A DNA stretch of 17,423 nt from Desulfobacteraceae bacterium (GCA_027353395.1 DAIEHU010000016.1:1-17423), one strand, 5' to 3'. Shown: positions 1 through 8,075, counted from the stretch's first letter. Notes: generated by a model not told the origin, from the letters alone. Translations and numbers: made by a program.

Positions 1-19
1 GAAAGGGCGTTGCGGCGCT

Positions 20-42
20 AAGCGGCATTTGCAATGCCGCTT
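20..42. repeat. Perfect 10-bp inverted repeat, 3-base loop
   Basis: The arms AAGCGGCATT and AATGCCGCTT surround the loop TGC. No T-run follows on either side, so an intrinsic terminator is not supported. It lies in otherwise featureless AT-rich sequence at the window edge, just before the integrase remnant. It could be a recombination or regulatory palindrome, or the remains of one; nothing here decides. Confidence 0.5.
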
Positions 43-89
43 GGAACACTGTTGATTTTGTAAATCAATTAAACGGAATTTGCAAATAA

Positions 90-350
90 TTAATAAATTG
101 GCATAAAAAGAAAAATCAGTATCAAAGATACCAGGGCGACATTATCACGAATTCAATTGACGGGAAAGAACGGTTAGGCTTTATACAGGAACAATGCGGA
201 TTTACCACGCCACGAATGATTATCGAGCATTATTACAGGAACATACCCGCATCGGATGACGGCAGGCATCTGGAAGAAGCCTGGAATTCTACCAGACTTC
301 CACCAGAGCAGGACACTGCCTGTTTTGAACCAACTGAAAATATTAAATAA
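90..350 (+). pseudogene. Decayed C-terminal fragment of a tyrosine recombinase (integrase)
   Basis: After an in-frame TAA at 87-89 the frame stays open to the TAA at 348-350 without a usable start. The middle reads like the last part of a phage-type tyrosine recombinase: FIQEQCGFTTPRMIIEHYYRNIP resembles the family pattern in which a Q-x-x-x-GH box is followed by the nucleophilic Tyr in an H-Y-Y context. The usual GH pair is GF here, so a catalytic His is missing, and the upstream box with the catalytic Arg is not recognisable. The fragment stops four bases from the 3' end of tRNA-Leu, which is where integrases of tRNA-targeting islands normally sit. This is a remnant, not a working enzyme. 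The family call rests on a short motif and is moderate. Confidence 0.42.
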
Positions 351-353
351 AAA

Positions 354-440
354 TGGTGCCGGAGGCGAGACTTGAACTCGCACACCATTGCTGGCGGAGG
401 ATTTTGAGTCCTCTGCGTCTACCAATTCCACCACTCCGGC
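354..440 (-). tRNA. tRNA-Leu, anticodon CAA
   Basis: On the minus strand the acceptor arms GCCGGAG and CTCCGGC pair perfectly, followed by discriminator A and an encoded CCA (354-356). The anticodon stem GAGGA/TCCTC encloses the loop CTCAAAA, giving anticodon CAA, which reads UUG. The T arm is GCGAG-TTCAAGT-CTCGC. A long variable region precedes the T arm, as expected for a class II leucine tRNA. Length with CCA is 87 nt. A decayed integrase ends four bases from its 3' end, suggesting the tRNA has served as an integration site. A -10 box lies seven bases upstream. Confidence 0.96.
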
Positions 441-447
441 ATTTTTT

Positions 448-453
448 ATTATA
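448..453 (-). promoter_or_regulatory. -10 box of the tRNA-Leu promoter
   Basis: On the minus strand a perfect TATAAT lies seven bases before the first tRNA base, so transcription would start at or one base before the mature 5' end. The -35 region is weak: TTCTTT at 17-bp spacing is the best match. The intergenic stretch 441-570 is AT-rich and holds nothing else that I can recognise. Confidence 0.6.
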
Positions 454-570
454 TCAATTACTTATCGGCTAAAGAAGCTTTAAAAAATTTTCTCTCTGCC
501 CAAGAATAGGAAAAGGAAAATCCGCTAAGTTGATTTGGGGTTATTACAAGATTAATAATTAATTGTAAAG

Positions 571-601
571 AAAAAATCCCCGCTTATGCAGGGGATTTTT
601 T
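571..601. terminator. Strong bidirectional intrinsic terminator
   Basis: AAAAAATCCCC and GGGGATTTTTT form an 11-bp stem around the 9-base loop GCTTATGCA. The A-run and T-run make it work in both directions. It lies 46 bases past the stop of the last gene of the long minus-strand train, so its likely job is to end that transcript before tRNA-Leu. Confidence 0.9.
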
Positions 602-646
602 TCTGTTTGATGGACAAAACCAAAACGGAATAATCTCTAATTAAAC

Positions 647-1267
647 TTACTGCAAAAACGGGTTGAACCGCTTTTCCCGGCCGATGGTGGTGGCGGGGCC
701 GTGGCCGGAATATACCACCACGTCGTCGCCTAAGGGTAACAATTTGGTTTTAATGCTTCTAATCAGGGTGTCATAGTCGCCGCCCGGAAAATCGGTCCGG
801 CCGATGGAACCGGCAAAAAGGGAGTCGCCCACAAACACGACGCCATCACCGTGGAGCGACACTCCACCCAGGGAATGGCCGGGGGTATGCAGAACCGTCA
901 GGGTGATGCCGCCGAAAGTGATTTTGTCCCCTTCATCAATGGCCCGGTCGGCGGGCGGGGAATTTTCCCCGGACATGCCGAAGGCCATTGCCGATATGGA
1001 CACCTGGGCGAGCATGTCCGCGTCCGCTTTGTGAATCAGGATGGGCGCGCCGGTTGCGTCCTTAAGACGTTTGTTGGCCCCCACATGATCAAAATGTCCG
1101 TGGGTATTGATGATATACTTCACCGTCAGCTTGGAATCCGCCAGCGACAGGAGAATTTTATTCACTTCGTCGCCAGGATCGATCACCACGGCGAATTTGG
1201 TGTTTTCGCATCCCACAATAAAACAGTTGGCCATGATCGGCCCTAAGGCCAGCGTTTTGATAATCAA
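647..1267 (-). CDS. Metallo-beta-lactamase-fold hydrolase, glyoxalase II-like
   Basis: This 206-residue soluble protein has the full metal-binding set of the family: H56-x-H58-x-D60-H61 in THGHFDHVG, H131 in HTPGHSLGG, D148 in GDSLFAGSIGR and H189 in SGHGPATTIG. The pattern is that of the short glyoxalase II-like hydrolases (often annotated hydroxyacylglutathione hydrolase or 'MBL fold metallo-hydrolase'), which bind one or two Zn or Fe ions and cleave thioesters. It lacks the C-terminal substrate-binding domain of classical glyoxalase II, so the substrate is open. The start overlaps the stop of the upstream four-cysteine gene by ATGA (1264-1267), indicating translational coupling. It is the last gene of the minus-strand train, and the terminator at 571-601 follows. 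Confidence 0.93.
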   Translation of the reverse strand: MIIKTLALGPIMANCFIVGCENTKFAVVIDPGDEVNKILLSLADSKLTVKYIINTHGHFDHVGANKRLKDATGAPILIHKADADMLAQVSISAMAFGMSGENSPPADRAIDEGDKITFGGITLTVLHTPGHSLGGVSLHGDGVVFVGDSLFAGSIGRTDFPGGDYDTLIRSIKTKLLPLGDDVVVYSGHGPATTIGREKRFNPFLQ

Positions 1268-1548
1268 GGGGATTTTTCTCCTTTCTTCTTTTTTGCCTGT
1301 TCGACGACTTGCAGGATGCTGGCGATTTTATTTTTGGGCTTGTCGGCGGTCGCCATAAGCGCTTGGAATGCGGCTTCCGGCATGTTCGCTTTCAGGTAAT
1401 TTTCAACGTCAAACGCTTCCCACCAGCAATCCAGTATTTTCCAGCAGAAACCATCATCTTCGCCGCTCATGGCGCAGTAGCGGAAAGAAATTTCGCCCCC
1501 AAGCCTTGGGCAGTGCCGTTCCAGATTGTCAATACGTGAATCGGACAT
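1264..1548 (-). CDS. Small four-cysteine protein of unknown function
   Basis: This 94-residue protein has Cys at positions 13, 25, 35 and 41 in the N-terminal half, with an R-x-CPRLGGEISFRYC start and an FCWKILDCWW stretch. The C-terminal half is helical and ends in a Lys-rich tail (QAKKKKGEKSP). I recall similar short CPRLGG-type proteins in sulfate-reducing deltaproteobacteria, without a known function. The spacing would suit a small Zn or Fe-S site, but that is inference. A good ribosome site (AAGGAAAGGGG) precedes the ATG. It follows trpB by 13 bases and overlaps the next gene by four, so it is co-translated with the metallo-hydrolase. Confidence 0.82.
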   Translation of the reverse strand: MSDSRIDNLERHCPRLGGEISFRYCAMSGEDDGFCWKILDCWWEAFDVENYLKANMPEAAFQALMATADKPKNKIASILQVVEQAKKKKGEKSP

Positions 1549-1561
1549 GATACCCCTTTCC

Positions 1562-2944
1562 TTATTTATGGCTCTTCAGAAGCTGGGGTTTTGGGTGCCC
1601 GGCGAAAATTTTTTCGGCTTCCGTAATTTCCTTATCGGTCAGCTCGATATCCATGATGCCGCCGGAAAGGAATTTTTCATATGCCGTAAGATCCAACAGG
1701 CCGTGGCCGCTCCAGTTGAAAAGAATGACCTTTTCCTTGCCTTCTTCCTTGGCTTTTTTGGCTTCATCTATGACGGCCGCCAGCGCATGACTGGTTTCGG
1801 GAGCTGGAATAATGCCCTCGGTCCGCGCCAGCAGAACGCCCGCTTCAAACACTTCTTTTTGCTTCACCGATTTTGGAGTGAAAATCCCTTCCGTTACAAG
1901 TTGGCTGACGGTGGGGGCCATGCCGTGATAGCGGAGACCGCCGGAATGAATCGGAGGCGGCATAAAGCTATGGCCTAAACTGTGCATGGGCAGCAGCGGC
2001 GTGTATTTGGCGGTGTCGCCATGATCATAGACAAACGGGGCCTTGGTCAGGGTCGGGCAACCGGCGGGTTCCACCGGATAAATTTCAATCTGCTTGCCGT
2101 TCATTTTGTCCAGAACAAAGGGAAACGCCAAACCAGCGAAATTGCTGCCCCCGCCCGCACAGGCGATGATGATGTCCGGGTATTCGTTTATTTTTTCCAT
2201 CTGTTTTTTGGCTTCAAGGCCGATAATGGTCTGGTGCAGCATGACATGATTGAGCACGCTGCCTAAAGAGTAACGGGTTTTTCCGGTTGGATCGGACACC
2301 GCTTCTTCAATGGCTTCGCTGATGGCTATACCCAGGCTGCCCGGGGTATTCGGATCGCGTTCCAGCGCATCACGGCCGGCTTTGGTGAAAGGGCTCGGGC
2401 TGGGGATACACTTGCCGCCCCAGACCGCCATCATGGATTTCCGGTAGGGTTTCTGGTCAAAACTGACCCGGACCATGTAGATTTTGCATTCGACGCCGAA
2501 CTGGGAGCAGGCGAAGGACAATGCGCTGCCCCACTGGCCAGCGCCGGTTTCCGTGGTGAGTCGTTCGATGCCGAATTCCTTGTTATAATAGGCCTGGGGT
2601 ACAGCGGTATTGGGCTTATGACTTCCCGCAGGGCTCAAACTTTCGTTTTTAAAATAAATTCTGGCAGGTGTGCCCAGCGCTTTTTCCAGGTTCCGGGCCC
2701 GGACCAGGGGCGACGGCCGCCAGATTTTCAGTACGCCGAGCACTGGTTCGGGGATATCGATCCACCTTTGGGTGCTAACTTCCTGTTCGATCAGGTTCAT
2801 GGGAAACACTGGCGAAAGCTGATCCGGAGAGACGGGGTTGCCGTCAGGACCCAGGGGCGGATTCATGGCAATATCGGCAAGGATATTATACCATTGCCGG
2901 GGCATCTCATCCTCACGCAAATAGACTTTTCGTTGTTCCATCAT
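1562..2944 (-). CDS. trpB: Tryptophan synthase beta chain-like protein, TrpB2 type
   Basis: This PLP-dependent enzyme of 460 residues (459 from the second Met) belongs to the longer TrpB2 branch rather than the roughly 400-residue TrpB1. Visible marks are the PLP lysine in GSHKPNTA (K110), [11 protein letters not shown] (about 134-144), the phosphate-binding GGGSN (about 264-268) and the TrpB2-style C-terminus ETSHALAA / [12 protein letters not shown]. TrpB enzymes join indole and serine to tryptophan. TrpB2 proteins often work without a TrpA partner, and some may act as indole-salvage enzymes or serine deaminases. There is no trpA or other trp gene in the window. AGGAG seven bases before the first ATG supports this start. 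It lies 45 bases after nusB. Confidence 0.93.
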   Translation of the reverse strand: MMEQRKVYLREDEMPRQWYNILADIAMNPPLGPDGNPVSPDQLSPVFPMNLIEQEVSTQRWIDIPEPVLGVLKIWRPSPLVRARNLEKALGTPARIYFKNESLSPAGSHKPNTAVPQAYYNKEFGIERLTTETGAGQWGSALSFACSQFGVECKIYMVRVSFDQKPYRKSMMAVWGGKCIPSPSPFTKAGRDALERDPNTPGSLGIAISEAIEEAVSDPTGKTRYSLGSVLNHVMLHQTIIGLEAKKQMEKINEYPDIIIACAGGGSNFAGLAFPFVLDKMNGKQIEIYPVEPAGCPTLTKAPFVYDHGDTAKYTPLLPMHSLGHSFMPPPIHSGGLRYHGMAPTVSQLVTEGIFTPKSVKQKEVFEAGVLLARTEGIIPAPETSHALAAVIDEAKKAKEEGKEKVILFNWSGHGLLDLTAYEKFLSGGIMDIELTDKEITEAEKIFAGHPKPQLLKSHK

Positions 2945-2989
2945 CTGAAATCTCCTTGTCCTTTTATGGTTGGGTGGTGGCTTGTATTT

Positions 2990-3424
2990 TTAATCCGGTG
3001 GATTGATTTTTAGCATCCCGGCGGTGTTTTTCCGGTAAATGCCGTCCAGAATGCCGTTGATAAATGCCCCGGAGTCTTCCGTTCCGTAAAGTTTTCCGAT
3101 ATCAACGGCCTCGTTGATAGCGACTTTCGGCGGAATATCCGGACAGAATAGCAGTTCATAGGCCGCGATGCGAAGGATATTGCGGTCCACGTATCCCATC
3201 CGGCTGATTTTCCAGTTGCTGGAAAAGGTCTCAATCGTCTGGTCAATCCGTGGCTTGTTGTGAACGACGCCTTTGATCAGGGAAACATAAAATGCGTGGA
3301 TATCCTGGGGCGGTTTCAGTCGCGCATCCAGCCGTTCCATCAATTCATCTGATTCGTTTTTCAGCATGTCCATGCAGAAGAGCGCTTTCATGGCCAGCTC
3401 TCTGGCTTTGCGGCGGGTTCCCAT
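2990..3424 (-). CDS. nusB: Transcription antitermination factor NusB
   Basis: This 144-residue all-helical NusB opens with the Arg-rich GTRRKARELAMKALF box that contacts boxA RNA. It then shows the family stretch DRNILRIAAYELLFCPDIPPKVAINEAVDIGKLYGTEDSGAFINGILD (about 93-140). NusB pairs with NusE (S10) on boxA to support antitermination, mainly of rRNA operons. The gene starts five bases after the ribH stop, the classic ribH-nusB pair. No Shine-Dalgarno sequence sits in the short gap, so it probably depends on ribosomes arriving from ribH. Length is normal. Confidence 0.96.
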   Translation of the reverse strand: MGTRRKARELAMKALFCMDMLKNESDELMERLDARLKPPQDIHAFYVSLIKGVVHNKPRIDQTIETFSSNWKISRMGYVDRNILRIAAYELLFCPDIPPKVAINEAVDIGKLYGTEDSGAFINGILDGIYRKNTAGMLKINPPD

Positions 3425-3429
3425 GAAAG

Positions 3430-3903
3430 TTATTTCCGCTCCGCCAGCGCGTCCATGAGATTGGCCATTTCAATGGCCGCGATCGCAGCGTCCCATCCTT
3501 TGTTTCCGGCTTTGGTACCCGCCCGCTCAATAGCCTGCTCGATGGTGTCCGTGGTGACGACGCCGAAAATAACAGGGATTTCAGTATCCAGGCTGACGGA
3601 CGCAATCCCTTTGGAAACTTCCGCGGCGACATAATCGAAATGGGGCGTGGCTCCGCGAATAACAGCTCCCAGGCAGATGACCGCATGGTATTTTTTCCGG
3701 GCCGCTTTTTTGGCTGCCAGCGGGATTTCAAATGCGCCGGGCACTTTGATGATATCGATATCCTTATTGTCCGCGCCGCTGCGCGTCAGGGCGTCGAGCG
3801 CGCCGGAGACCAGTTTTTCCGAAATAAAATCATTAAACCGGCTGACGACCACGGCGAAACGCTTGCCCTGGGCCTGTAAATTTCCTTCAATGATTTTTGA
3901 CAT
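3430..3903 (-). CDS. ribH: 6,7-dimethyl-8-ribityllumazine synthase
   Basis: This 157-residue enzyme condenses 5-amino-6-ribitylaminouracil with 3,4-dihydroxy-2-butanone 4-phosphate, the step before riboflavin synthase. Family motifs are present: [11 protein letters not shown] (21-31), the [11 protein letters not shown] loop (54-64), [14 protein letters not shown] with the catalytic His (H88), and the C-terminal [13 protein letters not shown]. The frame runs open further upstream to 3969, but the ATG at 3903 starts the conserved MSKIIEGN and has AAGGAA upstream, so I chose it. It lies 14 bases after ribBA and 5 before nusB. These enzymes form hollow shells of 5 or 60 subunits. Confidence 0.96.
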   Translation of the reverse strand: MSKIIEGNLQAQGKRFAVVVSRFNDFISEKLVSGALDALTRSGADNKDIDIIKVPGAFEIPLAAKKAARKKYHAVICLGAVIRGATPHFDYVAAEVSKGIASVSLDTEIPVIFGVVTTDTIEQAIERAGTKAGNKGWDAAIAAIEMANLMDALAERK

Positions 3904-3917
3904 AACAGTTCCTTTTG

Positions 3918-5132
3918 TTAAGGTGTGGTGTCGATATTTAAATAATGCCCCATTTTCAGGCATTTGCATTCCAGATAACTCCGGTTGTGCTCATTGGGCT
4001 TGGTTTGAATGGGCACCTGTTCCACGACGCTGAGCCCGTATCCTTCCAGTCCCACGATTTTTTTGGGGTTGTTGGTGATAAGCCGCATTTTTCTCACCCC
4101 AAGATTTGCCAGAACCTGTGCGCCGATGCCATAATCCCGCAAATCCGGCTTGAATCCGAGTTTTTCATTGGCTTCCACCGTATCATAGCCCTGGTCCTGA
4201 AGATTATAGGCCTTCAGTTTGTTGACCAAGCCGATTCCTCGGCCTTCCTGACGGACATACAGCAGAACGCCGCTGCCCTCCTCCTCCATCATCTGCATGG
4301 CCTTGAAGAGCTGTTCGCCGCAGTCGCAACGCATCGACCCGAAGATGTCACCGGTCAGGCATTCGGAATGCACCCGGACCAGGGTCGGTTTTTCCGGATC
4401 GATTTCCCCTTTGACCAGTGCGATATGCTGATAATCCTCCAGATCATTCGCATAGACAATCACCTTGAATACCCCGGCGTGGCCTGTAGGAATGACGGCC
4501 TCCACTTCCCGGCGGACAAAGGATTCGGTCCGCATCCGGTATTCGATGAGATCGGCGATGGTGCAGATGCCGATGTTGTGTTCTTCACTGAATTGTTCTA
4601 AGGACGGCATACGGGCCATGGTGCCGTAATCATTCATGATTTCACAAATCACCCCGGCGGGTTTGAGGCCGGCGAGCCGGGCAAGATCGACAGACCCTTC
4701 TGTTTGGCCGGAGCGGACCATCACCCCGCCGCGCCGGGCGCGCAGGGGGAAAATATGGCCGGGCCGGGCGATATCTTCCGGTTTGGTGTTGTCCGCGATG
4801 GCGGTGAGAATGGTGATGGCGCGGTCCGCGGCTGAGATGCCGGTGGTCACGCCGTGTCGGGCCTCGATGGAGACCGTGAAACCGGTCTTAAACTGGGAGG
4901 TGTTTTCAGAGACCATCATGGGCAGTTTCAGTTTTTCAACCATATCCGGGGACAGCGACAGGCAAATCAGCCCCCGCCCATATTTGGACATAAAATTAAT
5001 GATTTCAGGGGTTACGGCCTGAGCCGCAATGGTGAGATCCCCTTCGTTTTCCCGGTCCTCGTCATCCACCAGGATCACCATTTTTCCGTCTCTAATGTCC
5101 TTGATGGCTTCTTCAATGCTTAAATGTGACAT
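3918..5132 (-). CDS. ribBA: Bifunctional 3,4-DHBP synthase / GTP cyclohydrolase II
   Basis: This 404-residue fusion opens both branches of riboflavin synthesis. The RibB half (about 1-200) makes 3,4-dihydroxy-2-butanone 4-phosphate from ribulose 5-phosphate and carries [11 protein letters not shown] (23-33), [13 protein letters not shown] and [11 protein letters not shown]. The RibA half (about 205-400) opens GTP and has the zinc site of cyclohydrolase II ([20 protein letters not shown]) and [22 protein letters not shown]. Both active sites look intact. The frame can be extended to a TTG at 5159, but the ATG at 5132 begins the conserved sequence and has AAGGAG about 10 bases upstream. It follows ribE after 91 bases in which I see no riboswitch. 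Confidence 0.97.
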   Translation of the reverse strand: MSHLSIEEAIKDIRDGKMVILVDDEDRENEGDLTIAAQAVTPEIINFMSKYGRGLICLSLSPDMVEKLKLPMMVSENTSQFKTGFTVSIEARHGVTTGISAADRAITILTAIADNTKPEDIARPGHIFPLRARRGGVMVRSGQTEGSVDLARLAGLKPAGVICEIMNDYGTMARMPSLEQFSEEHNIGICTIADLIEYRMRTESFVRREVEAVIPTGHAGVFKVIVYANDLEDYQHIALVKGEIDPEKPTLVRVHSECLTGDIFGSMRCDCGEQLFKAMQMMEEEGSGVLLYVRQEGRGIGLVNKLKAYNLQDQGYDTVEANEKLGFKPDLRDYGIGAQVLANLGVRKMRLITNNPKKIVGLEGYGLSVVEQVPIQTKPNEHNRSYLECKCLKMGHYLNIDTTP

Positions 5133-5223
5133 AACTTCTAATCTCCTTAATATATTCAAGCTCCGGCCATTCGGGTCGCCCCTTGCCGGGCCTGTGATTT
5201 TTCGGGCCGTCTGGTAATATGGT

Positions 5224-5886
5224 TTAAATAAATCCGGTTTTCAATAAATATTCCATGTCCAGCGGTTTATCGCTCTTTTTATCCGGGGAACCCCCCTTGC
5301 CGCGAATGAGAAATTTTTCCACATATTTTCCGATCATATCGGTTTCGATATTCACCATGTCTCCGGCATTTTTAAGGCCGATGGTGGTGATGCTTGCGGT
5401 GTGGGGAATAATGCTGACCTCAAAGGAGTGATCATCGCACCGGTTGACCGTCAGGCTGATTCCATCCACCGCCACGGACCCTTTGGGAATCAAGTATCCG
5501 GCCAGGGCGCCGGGAATCGAAAATCCCACTAGTATGGCGTTGGCATTACGGATTTTATAGGTGATCCGGCCGGTGCCATCAATATGGCCGGAAACCAGGT
5601 GGCCGTCCAGCCGGTCGGACAGGCGCAAAGCCCGTTCGATATTGACCTGTTCACCGGTTTTCACATGCTTAAAACAGGTCTTGTCCACGGTTTCCGGCGA
5701 TACATCCACTTCAAAGCGGGCGCCGGCAATAGAGACCGCCGTGAGGCAGGCCCCGTTGACCGCAATGCTGTCGCCGATTTTCGTCCCGTTAAGGGGAAAT
5801 CCGGCGGTAATGGCCAGCCGCTTTCCCTCCCCGGCAGGCCGGACGGCGGCGATGGTCCCAAGGCTTTCTATGATGCCTGTAAACAT
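5224..5886 (-). CDS. ribE: Riboflavin synthase, alpha chain
   Basis: This 220-residue enzyme dismutates two 6,7-dimethyl-8-ribityllumazine molecules into riboflavin and the RibH substrate. It has the tandem-barrel layout of the family, with both halves carrying parallel motifs: MFTGIIESLG at the N-terminus, VNGACLTAV in the first barrel, GHLVSGHIDG at the junction, and VAVDGISLTVN in the second. The start lies inside ribD (19-base overlap) with AGGA about 10 bases upstream, so the two are translationally coupled. The C-terminal 20 or so residues (GKGGSPDKKSDKPLDMEYLL) form a charged tail that is common in this family. Confidence 0.96.
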   Translation of the reverse strand: MFTGIIESLGTIAAVRPAGEGKRLAITAGFPLNGTKIGDSIAVNGACLTAVSIAGARFEVDVSPETVDKTCFKHVKTGEQVNIERALRLSDRLDGHLVSGHIDGTGRITYKIRNANAILVGFSIPGALAGYLIPKGSVAVDGISLTVNRCDDHSFEVSIIPHTASITTIGLKNAGDMVNIETDMIGKYVEKFLIRGKGGSPDKKSDKPLDMEYLLKTGFI

Positions 5887-6992
5887 GGTGGCTTGTCCTG
5901 TTTTATATACCCTTCTATCATCACATCCCCGTCAAACTGCCGGACCGTGATGTCCGACACCGGAATGCTCTGGGCCATCAACTCCGGGCCGGCGCCCCGG
6001 CACATAGGCACGCCGTCGTCCCCGCCCAGAATTTTGGGCGCATAAAAAAAGCAGACCTTGTCAACAATGCCGGACTGCAGGGCCGATGCGGAAACCGTGG
6101 CCCCGCCTTCAATAAGCAGGCTCGTGAGGCCCATTTGCCCCAGCCGGTGCATCAGGCTGGGGAGATCGATCCGTCCGTCTTTAAGGTCCGCGATGATGAC
6201 TTTGGCACCTGACATTTCAATCCGTTTCCGTTTGGGGGAGGCGGCCGAATTCCCGGTGACGATGATGGTATCGGCGGTTGACGGAATCCGCAAGACGTTC
6301 GCGTCTTCCGGGATGGACAGGTTTGTGTCCAGAATAATCCGGACCGGGTCAATGGCGGTTTTGACCTCAAGCCGAGCCGTCAAGCGGGGATTGTCGGCTG
6401 TGACAGTGTTGATGCCCACCATGATGGCGTCCATCCGGTGCCGCAGTTCATGAACATAATTCCGGGCGGCCGGGCCGGTGATCCATTTGGAATCAAAGGT
6501 GCGCGTGGCGATGCGGCCGTCCAGGGTCGCCGCGCATTTTAATGTGACAAACGGCCGTTTGGTCCGGATATACTTGATAAAAATTTCATTGAGCCGCCTG
6601 GCCTGATCTTCACATATCCCGGTTTCCACCGTGATCCCGTTTCGGATTAAAAAATCGGCCCCCCCGCCTTTCACATCCGGATTCGGGTCGGCCATCGCCA
6701 TGACCACATGCCGGATGCCCGCGGAAAGAATTTTCTGCGTACAGGGCGGCGTCCGGCCAAAATGGTTACAGGGTTCAAGGGTTACAAACAGTGTGGCGTC
6801 ACGGGCTCGTTCCCCGGCATCATCAATGGCATACACCTCTGCATGAGGGCCGCCGGCTTTCTGGTGCCAGCCCTGGCCAACAATCGCGCCATCTTTAACC
6901 ACCACGGCGCCGACCATGGGATTAGGTGATGTATAGCCCGCGCCCCTGGCCGCCAGTTCCAGTGCGGTTTCCATAAAATATTGATGGTTCAT
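5868..6992 (-). CDS. ribD: Bifunctional pyrimidine deaminase / reductase RibD
   Basis: This 374-residue fusion carries out the second and third steps of the GTP branch of riboflavin synthesis. The N-terminal deaminase (about 1-145) shows the Zn site HAE (H50, E52) with PCNHFGRTPPC (C75, C84). The C-terminal NADPH reductase (about 148-365) shows FVTLKCAATLDGRIAT, SKWITG and LLIEGGATVSASAL. I chose the ATG at 6992; a TTG two codons earlier and an ATG at 6974 are alternatives, and none has a clear Shine-Dalgarno sequence. The gene is separated from nrdR by a long hairpin (7056-7093) and may have its own start signal in 6999-7050. It overlaps ribE by 19 bases. Confidence 0.96.
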   Translation of the reverse strand: MNHQYFMETALELAARGAGYTSPNPMVGAVVVKDGAIVGQGWHQKAGGPHAEVYAIDDAGERARDATLFVTLEPCNHFGRTPPCTQKILSAGIRHVVMAMADPNPDVKGGGADFLIRNGITVETGICEDQARRLNEIFIKYIRTKRPFVTLKCAATLDGRIATRTFDSKWITGPAARNYVHELRHRMDAIMVGINTVTADNPRLTARLEVKTAIDPVRIILDTNLSIPEDANVLRIPSTADTIIVTGNSAASPKRKRIEMSGAKVIIADLKDGRIDLPSLMHRLGQMGLTSLLIEGGATVSASALQSGIVDKVCFFYAPKILGGDDGVPMCRGAGPELMAQSIPVSDITVRQFDGDVMIEGYIKQDKPPCLQAS

Positions 6993-7055
6993 GGGCAAAA
7001 AATAGAACTTTATATTAAGTAAAACGGTGTGTTGTTATTTGCGCCGGATAAAAAT

Positions 7056-7093
7056 GGAATGGTTCCGCAACGCATTGTTTGCGAAACCATTCC
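7056..7093 (-). terminator. Terminator-like hairpin between nrdR and ribD
   Basis: On the minus strand GGAATGGTT-T-CGCAA pairs with TTGCG-G-AACCATTCC around an 8-base loop. The result is 15 bp including one G-U wobble, which pairs only in minus-strand RNA (C-A in plus-strand RNA). A short U-run (ATTTTTA) follows the stem. It lies 28 bases past the nrdR stop and about 64 bases before ribD, so it probably ends or attenuates the nrdR transcript before the rib genes. The sequence does not resemble the conserved FMN (RFN) riboswitch. Confidence 0.72.
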
Positions 7094-7120
7094 CATGACT
7101 TGCCGTTTTCCGGGGCTCAA

Positions 7121-7567
7121 TTATTTCAATGTTTTGAGTTCGTTTTCAAAATCCGTGACATCCTTGAAATCCCGATACACGGAAGCAAACCGGACATAGG
7201 CGACCTTGTCGAGTTTGTGGAGCATGGCCATCATTTTTTCACCGATAATGGTGGACGGAATTTCCTTGGCTTCGGATTCCCGCAGATCCCGTTCGAGTTC
7301 GCTGGTGAAGGCCTCAATCACGTTCATGCTGATTTCGCGCTTTTCACAGGCTTTCAGGAGGCCCGCCCGGACCTTGTCGCGGTTGAACACCTCCCGGCGT
7401 TTGTCTTTTTTAATGATCATGATGGGAATGTCTTCGATATACTCGTAAGTCGTAAACCGCCGTTCACAGACGAGGCATTCCCGGCGCCGCCGGATGGCGT
7501 CGCCGTCCTTGCTCAGCCTGGAATCAATCACTTTGTTATTGTTTTCACGGCAATAAGGGCATTTCAT
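7121..7567 (-). CDS. nrdR: Transcriptional repressor NrdR
   Basis: This 148-residue nucleotide-sensing repressor of ribonucleotide reductase genes has two recognised parts. The N-terminal zinc ribbon has C3-x2-C6 and C31-x2-C34 with RRRREC and RRFTTYE between and after. The ATP-cone domain (about 49-139) opens with IIKKDKRREVFNRDKVRAGLLKAC. ATP-cone occupancy by (d)ATP decides DNA binding to NrdR boxes in front of nrd genes; no nrd gene is in this window. Length is typical. AAAAGG lies upstream of the ATG, just after a small hairpin (7583-7602). Its neighbour, dCMP deaminase, also serves deoxynucleotide balance. Confidence 0.97.
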   Translation of the reverse strand: MKCPYCRENNNKVIDSRLSKDGDAIRRRRECLVCERRFTTYEYIEDIPIMIIKKDKRREVFNRDKVRAGLLKACEKREISMNVIEAFTSELERDLRESEAKEIPSTIIGEKMMAMLHKLDKVAYVRFASVYRDFKDVTDFENELKTLK

Positions 7568-7582
7568 CGGTTCTTTTCCTTT

Positions 7583-7602
7583 TCACCCCGGCGATGGGGT
7601 GA
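7583..7602. repeat. Seven-bp hairpin before the nrdR ribosome site
   Basis: TCACCCC and GGGGTGA enclose a 6-base loop in the 49-base gap between the dCMP deaminase stop and nrdR. On the minus strand an A-rich ribosome site, not a U-run, follows, so it is not a terminator. It might influence nrdR translation or mRNA processing; this is only a possibility. Confidence 0.4.
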
Positions 7603-7616
7603 TGGCGCGTGACAGA

Positions 7617-8075
7617 TTATGAATGTTTCAGCTGTATCACCTCGATCTTTGCTTCCGTCAGCATGGCTTCGGACAGTTCATCCGCATATCCTTCCAGGTA
7701 GTATATCCGCTCGATACCGGCGTTGATGATCATTTTGGTACAGATGGAACAGGGGAGGTTGGTACAGTAGAGGCTGGCATTCCGGATGGAAACACCATGG
7801 TAAGCGGCCTGAATAATAGCGTTTTGTTCGGCGTGAATTCCCCGGCAGAGTTCATGCCGCTGGCCGGAAGCGACATTCAGGGTTTCCCGGAGGCAGCCGA
7901 TTTCGATGCAGTGCCGGATGCCGCTGGGGGCGCCGTTGTATCCGGTGGTCAGGATGCGTTTGTCCTTGATAATGAGCGCGCCCACCATTCGCCTCAGGCA
8001 GGTGGACCGTTTGGCCACCAGAACGGCGATGTCCATGAAATAGGCGTCCCAGGCCGGACGATCTCCCGCAGTCAT
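7617..8075 (-). CDS. dCMP deaminase (deoxycytidylate deaminase)
   Basis: This 152-residue zinc enzyme of the cytidine/deoxycytidylate deaminase family makes dUMP from dCMP. It has the catalytic H81-A-E83 and the second half-site PCSIC (C109, C112). An extra cluster (RSTC at 23-26, [11 protein letters not shown] at 54-64) matches the second metal site typical of dCMP rather than cytidine deaminases. TGYNGAPSG (44-52) is a family hallmark of the nucleotide-binding part. It sits between glyA and nrdR, as in related deltaproteobacteria. Together with glyA (methylene-tetrahydrofolate) it feeds thymidylate synthesis. Length and motifs look normal. Confidence 0.94.
   Translation of the reverse strand: MTAGDRPAWDAYFMDIAVLVAKRSTCLRRMVGALIIKDKRILTTGYNGAPSGIRHCIEIGCLRETLNVASGQRHELCRGIHAEQNAIIQAAYHGVSIRNASLYCTNLPCSICTKMIINAGIERIYYLEGYADELSEAMLTEAKIEVIQLKHS

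Noticed and set aside
174..434. 86-residue minus-strand frame MVELVDAEDSKSSASNGVRVQVSPPAP...
   Set aside because: Its first part is the translation of the tRNA-Leu gene, a well-known spurious protein pattern, and the rest is antisense to the integrase remnant.
851..1246. Plus-strand frames opposite the metallo-hydrolase, and similar long frames opposite rib, glyA, fabG and rarA
   Set aside because: They are shadows in GC-rich genes: no ribosome sites, no family motifs, and the opposite strand holds complete conserved proteins.
3903..3969. Upstream starts of ribH giving 22 extra residues
   Set aside because: The extension overlaps the ribBA end and has no family similarity; the ATG at 3903 has AAGGAA.
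5132..5159. TTG start nine codons upstream of ribBA
   Set aside because: It would place the real Shine-Dalgarno sequence AAGGAG inside the gene; the ATG at 5132 begins the conserved sequence.
6993..7120. FMN (RFN) riboswitch before ribD
   Set aside because: The leader has a simple hairpin and a possible TATAAA but none of the conserved RFN blocks.
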